From Chryseobacterium gleum (GTDB taxonomy: Bacteria > Bacteroidota > Bacteroidia > Flavobacteriales_D > Crocinitomicaceae): 7,741 nucleotides of DNA. The notes below the pieces were generated by a model. That model was not told the DNA's origin, searched no databases, and saw only the letters and a program-made list of their open reading frames with translations. The stretch is from assembly GCA_945877045.1 (NCBI GenBank), contig CAMCQW010000088.1, forward strand, positions 1 through 7,741. The letters are read 5' to 3'. The first letter of the stretch is position 1, and each line of letters opens with the position of its first letter. Both the position numbers and the translations under genes were made by a program. Shown piece after piece: positions 5,733 through 7,741 of the stretch.

Positions 5733-7741
5733 ATGGCTGGAAAACCAATACGATTAGGAAAAGCAGCAAGTGAATTGAATGTTGGACTCCCATCATTGGT
5801 GGAGTTTTTGGAGTCTAAAGGGGTGAAAATTGATTCAAGTCCTAATTCAAAACTGGAACCGGAACATTTTGATTTGTTATGCACAGAGTTTGCAGCTGAT
5901 CAAAGTATGAAAGAACAGTCTAAAGGACCGGCTTTTCGTGAAAGACGTGAATCACTTTCTTTGAAAGATGTAAGAGAAGGCGACAAAGTAATCGAAAAGC
6001 CGAAGGCTGATGATGAAGATGAAGCGGATATCAATTTAGATGAAATAAAAAGACAGGTTTTTAGTGCGCCGATTATCCCTGAAGTAATTGTTGTTCCTCC
6101 ACCAGTTATTGTTGAAAAACCAGTAGAAATCGTAACGCCTGTTGTTCCTGAACCTATTAAAAAAGAAAAAGAAGTTTCGGTTCAAGTTATTGGAAAAATA
6201 GATTTGGATGCCTTAAATCAGAAAACTAGGCCAGATAAGAAAAAAGTAGTGGCGGAAACGTCTCCAGTTGAAGTTGCACCGGTTATTAAAGCGGAGGAAA
6301 TTATCGTTCCGACGGAACCGCCGGTTGAGGTAAAAGAAGATGCTGCACCAATAGTTATCGAGACAATACGAAGTGAACGCAAAGTGTTAACAGGACCTGT
6401 TGTATTAGGAAAAATAGAATTGCCTGTCGAAAAACCAAAAACGCCTTCCGCTCAGGCAGAATCTGCGAACAGCAAAAAAAAACGTAAAAGAATTAAAAAG
6501 GTGGATGCACCAACTACTTCACCAAGTACTGCTGGACAAACACCTGCATCATCTCCTAAAGCCCCGATCGTTCAAAAGAAAGAGATTTCAGAACGGGATA
6601 TTCAAAAAGAAATCAAAGACACGCTTGCTCGCTTATCGAATAAAGGCGGCAAGTCTAAATCGTCTAAAAACAGACGGATAAAAAGAGATTCTTTTGCTCA
6701 AAAACGCCAAGAAGAAATTGAACAAGCAGAAGCAGATGAGAAAATCATTAAGCTGACAGAATTCGTTACTGTATCTGAATTAGCCAGCATGATGAGCGTT
6801 CAGCCTACACAGGTTATTTCTGTTTGTATGTCATTGGGTATTTTCGCGTCCATTAATCAACGATTAGACGCGGAAACAATACAGATTGTAGCGGAAGAAT
6901 TTGGATTTGAAACTGAATTCGTCTCTGCTGAAGTGCAAGAATCCATTGTTATGGAGGAAGATGCACCAGAGGATCTAATTACAAGACCACCAATTATTAC
7001 GGTAATGGGTCACGTCGATCATGGTAAAACTTCCTTGCTTGATAGGATTCGTAATGCCAATGTTACCGAAGGGGAGGCTGGAGGAATCACGCAGCATATT
7101 GGTGCTTACTCATTAATACTTAAGGACGACCGAAAATTAACATTTCTTGATACGCCAGGACACGAAGCATTTACAGCGATGAGAGCTAGGGGTGCGCAGG
7201 TTACTGATGTTGCTATTATTATTGTTGCAGCGGATGATGACGTAATGCCTCAAACAAAGGAGGCAATATCACACGCTCAAGCGGCTAATGTCCCTATGAT
7301 TTTTGCTATTAATAAAATTGATAAAGCAGGAGCGAATCCTGATAAAATAAAAGAACAGCTTTCCCAAATGAATATCTTGGTGGAAGATTGGGGAGGTAAA
7401 TACCAATGTCAAGAAATCTCTGCTCGTCAAAATTTGAATATCGAAGAGCTACTAGACAAAGTGTTGCTTGAAGCGGATGTTTTAGAACTTACAGCAAATC
7501 CTAAAAAGAATGCAATTGGGACGGTTATTGAGTCCTCATTGGATAAAGGAAAAGGGTATGTAACCAACATGCTTGTTCAAGCGGGAACGATGAAAATTGG
7601 AGATGCCATTTTAGTGGGTCGTCATTTTGGAAAGGTTCGGGCGATGCAAGATGAGCACGGAAATTCTATTTTGGAAGCCGGACCATCTCAACCCGTTTCG
7701 GTTCTCGGAATTAATGGAGCTCCGAGCGCAGGGGATAAATT
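5733..7741 (+). CDS. infB: Translation initiation factor IF2, N-terminal 669 codons (3' truncated by window)
   Basis: IF2 is the GTPase that brings initiator tRNA to the 30S subunit and promotes 50S joining. The frame stays open from ATG 5733 to the right edge. Residues 1-50 form an IF2_N-type helical domain (RLGKAASELNVGLPSLVEFL). About 65-335 is a low-complexity Pro/Glu/Lys/Val linker, long in Bacteroidota. About 340-395 is the second N-terminal domain (VTVSELASMMSVQPTQVISV). The G domain follows with G1 GHVDHGKT (426-433), G2 GGITQH (450-455), G3 DTPGHE (473-478), G4 NKID (527-530) and G5 SAR (563-565), all intact. Domain II begins near 590 (GTVIESSLDKGKGYVTNMLVQ). The remaining domain II, III and tRNA-binding domains lie beyond the window. 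The linker holds a repeated V(I/L)GKI(D/E)L motif (152-158, 224-230) and a nine-A run (6474-6482). It follows nusA by 34 bases without a convincing separate promoter. Confidence 0.98.
   Translation, partial: MAGKPIRLGKAASELNVGLPSLVEFLESKGVKIDSSPNSKLEPEHFDLLCTEFAADQSMKEQSKGPAFRERRESLSLKDVREGDKVIEKPKADDEDEADINLDEIKRQVFSAPIIPEVIVVPPPVIVEKPVEIVTPVVPEPIKKEKEVSVQVIGKIDLDALNQKTRPDKKKVVAETSPVEVAPVIKAEEIIVPTEPPVEVKEDAAPIVIETIRSERKVLTGPVVLGKIELPVEKPKTPSAQAESANSKKKRKRIKKVDAPTTSPSTAGQTPASSPKAPIVQKKEISERDIQKEIKDTLARLSNKGGKSKSSKNRRIKRDSFAQKRQEEIEQAEADEKIIKLTEFVTVSELASMMSVQPTQVISVCMSLGIFASINQRLDAETIQIVAEEFGFETEFVSAEVQESIVMEEDAPEDLITRPPIITVMGHVDHGKTSLLDRIRNANVTEGEAGGITQHIGAYSLILKDDRKLTFLDTPGHEAFTAMRARGAQVTDVAIIIVAADDDVMPQTKEAISHAQAANVPMIFAINKIDKAGANPDKIKEQLSQMNILVEDWGGKYQCQEISARQNLNIEELLDKVLLEADVLELTANPKKNAIGTVIESSLDKGKGYVTNMLVQAGTMKIGDAILVGRHFGKVRAMQDEHGNSILEAGPSQPVSVLGINGAPSAGDK

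Noticed and set aside
6477..6483. A-AAA-AAC as a -1 ribosomal slippery heptamer in infB
   Set aside because: The zero frame reads AAA CGT here, not AAA AAC, so the heptamer is out of phase for tandem -1 slippage, and IF2 continues intact downstream.

Overview
The window is an ordinary housekeeping stretch of an AT-rich Bacteroidota genome, most likely from the Flavobacteriales or a close relative. Three things point there: the gene order actF-coxB-coxA (alternative complex III followed by an aa3-type oxidase), a DUF3109-type cysteine-rich protein, and a -33/-7 promoter of the Bacteroidota type (TTTG-N19-TAnnTTTG). No start codon has a convincing Shine-Dalgarno sequence, which is also typical of the phylum.

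Layout. Positions 1-3253 (+) are the end of a respiratory operon: the last 49 codons of actF, then coxB (four membrane helices and a CuA domain), then coxA (the heme a / heme a3-CuB catalytic subunit). In this phylum ActA-F oxidises menaquinol and passes electrons to the aa3 oxidase, with which it can form a supercomplex. Positions 3284-3862 (-) hold a convergent gene for a ten-cysteine protein of the DUF3109/YkgJ-like kind. Positions 3863-3979 are a compact divergent control region. Positions 3980-7741 (+) are rimP-nusA-infB: a 30S maturation factor, the transcription elongation/termination factor NusA, and initiation factor IF2. infB runs off the right edge.

Most interesting region. A good promoter for rimP-nusA-infB is followed within about 20 nt by a textbook intrinsic terminator (8-bp perfect stem, GAAA loop, seven T) that ends four bases before the rimP ATG. 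No gene lies upstream on that strand for it to terminate, so it looks like an attenuator. Because the operon encodes NusA, which promotes hairpin-dependent pausing and termination, a negative feedback loop on NusA level is a natural hypothesis. The same control region carries four copies of TCAATTA/TAATTGA arranged as two inverted repeats with identical 31-bp arm offset. One straddles the rimP -7 box and the other straddles a -7-like box in front of the DUF3109 gene.

I saw no mobile element, CRISPR array, tRNA or rRNA, and no wholly new multi-gene system. The unusual content is regulatory (3852-3979), plus smaller protein-level oddities in CoxB, CoxA and IF2.
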